NCBI GenBank assembly: GCA_017446125.1
Contig: JAFSRL010000024.1
Location: 1 to 5,327 of the forward strand
Length of the DNA: 5,327 bases
DNA from: Lachnospiraceae bacterium
GTDB lineage: Bacteria > Bacillota > Clostridia > Lachnospirales > Lachnospiraceae
Reading direction: 5' to 3'
The notes beneath the pieces were generated by a model. That model was given only the letters and a program-made list of their open reading frames with translations, ran no database searches and had not been told where the DNA came from. Both the position numbers and the translations under genes were made by a program. Positions 5,088 through 5,327 of the stretch are shown in pieces; position 1 is the stretch's first letter, and each line of letters starts with the position of its first letter.

Positions 5088-5327
5088 GACATCGGAATCA
5101 GATAAGAAATACGAAGTCAATGGAAGACCGGTCATATCTCCCAGGTAAGAAATGAATTCTCCTGCTTTTGCAAGATTGATTGATTTACGGTCGGAGACAC
5201 GCGCTGTTCGGAAGTTTTTGTGCTTGACTGCTATCATCTTGAGAAGCATCTGACGAAGCTGACCACCCCGTTTGGAAAGCTTGCCAAGGAAATTCGATCG
5301 GAACTGTATCGGATAATCTGCAAGAAA
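5061..5327 (-). CDS. Unidentified protein, C-terminal 88 residues (5' end outside window)
   Basis: The frame is open from the right edge to a TAA at 5063-5061, so this is the tail of a longer protein. I do not recognise it. Residues 9-45 of the visible part are strongly basic (QFRSNFLGKLSKRGGQLRQ, then AVKHKNFRTARVSDRK), which would suit nucleic-acid binding. The rest, including GEFISYLGDMTGLPLTSYF and the ending SDSDVKKLLRHRF, is mixed and soluble-looking. No membrane segment or cysteine motif is seen. GC content is about 44% by hand count over 5101-5327, below the 55-65% of nearby genes, which may point to acquired DNA such as a mobile element or defence gene, but nothing proves it. An internal ATG at 5249 has no convincing ribosome site, so a short separate gene is unlikely. 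The gene ends in its own terminator hairpin. Confidence 0.6.
   Translation of the reverse strand, partial: FLADYPIQFRSNFLGKLSKRGGQLRQMLLKMIAVKHKNFRTARVSDRKSINLAKAGEFISYLGDMTGLPLTSYFLSDSDVKKLLRHRF

Overview
The window looks like chromosomal housekeeping sequence from a Gram-positive anaerobe of the Clostridia, most plausibly a Lachnospiraceae-like organism with moderately high GC. The grounds are the strong GGAGG ribosome binding sites, a YerC/YecD-type TrpR-like protein, a small SEC-C protein next to a threonyl-tRNA synthetase without a TGS domain, and a Firmicutes-style uridine phosphorylase. The taxon is an inference from gene content and style; no rRNA or other marker is present.

Positions 1-3264 carry four genes on the minus strand. 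In transcription order they are a uridine phosphorylase (3264-2482), a cytidine deaminase (2468-2040), a SEC-C zinc-motif protein (1958-1455) and threonyl-tRNA synthetase (1452 to beyond base 1, so its 3' end is missing). The first two form a pyrimidine-nucleoside salvage pair: cytidine to uridine, then uridine to uracil plus ribose-1-phosphate. A good sigma-70-type promoter just after the deaminase stop codon can start a second transcript for the SEC-C gene and thrS, which are separated by only 2 bases. No minus-strand terminator separates the two pairs, so read-through is also possible.

Positions 3265-3369 are a divergent control region. To the right, on the plus strand, lies a two-gene operon: a membrane-anchored coiled-coil protein with a degenerate LytM/M23 domain (3370-4116) and a bactofilin (4167-4571). 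Together they look like a cytoskeletal scaffold plus a wall-side, non-catalytic LytM partner, and this is the most interesting system in the window. The first gene has an extended -10 promoter ending 7 bases before its ATG and no Shine-Dalgarno sequence, so its mRNA may be leaderless.

A convergent minus-strand gene, a TrpR-like YerC/YecD protein (4908-4612), follows. The terminator of the bactofilin operon is built into the last codons of this gene. Its upstream region (4909-5046) has a clear promoter overlapped by a perfect 9-bp inverted repeat. Then comes a long hairpin that can terminate in both directions, and finally the 3' end of an unidentified, lower-GC gene on the minus strand (5327-5061) that enters from outside the window.
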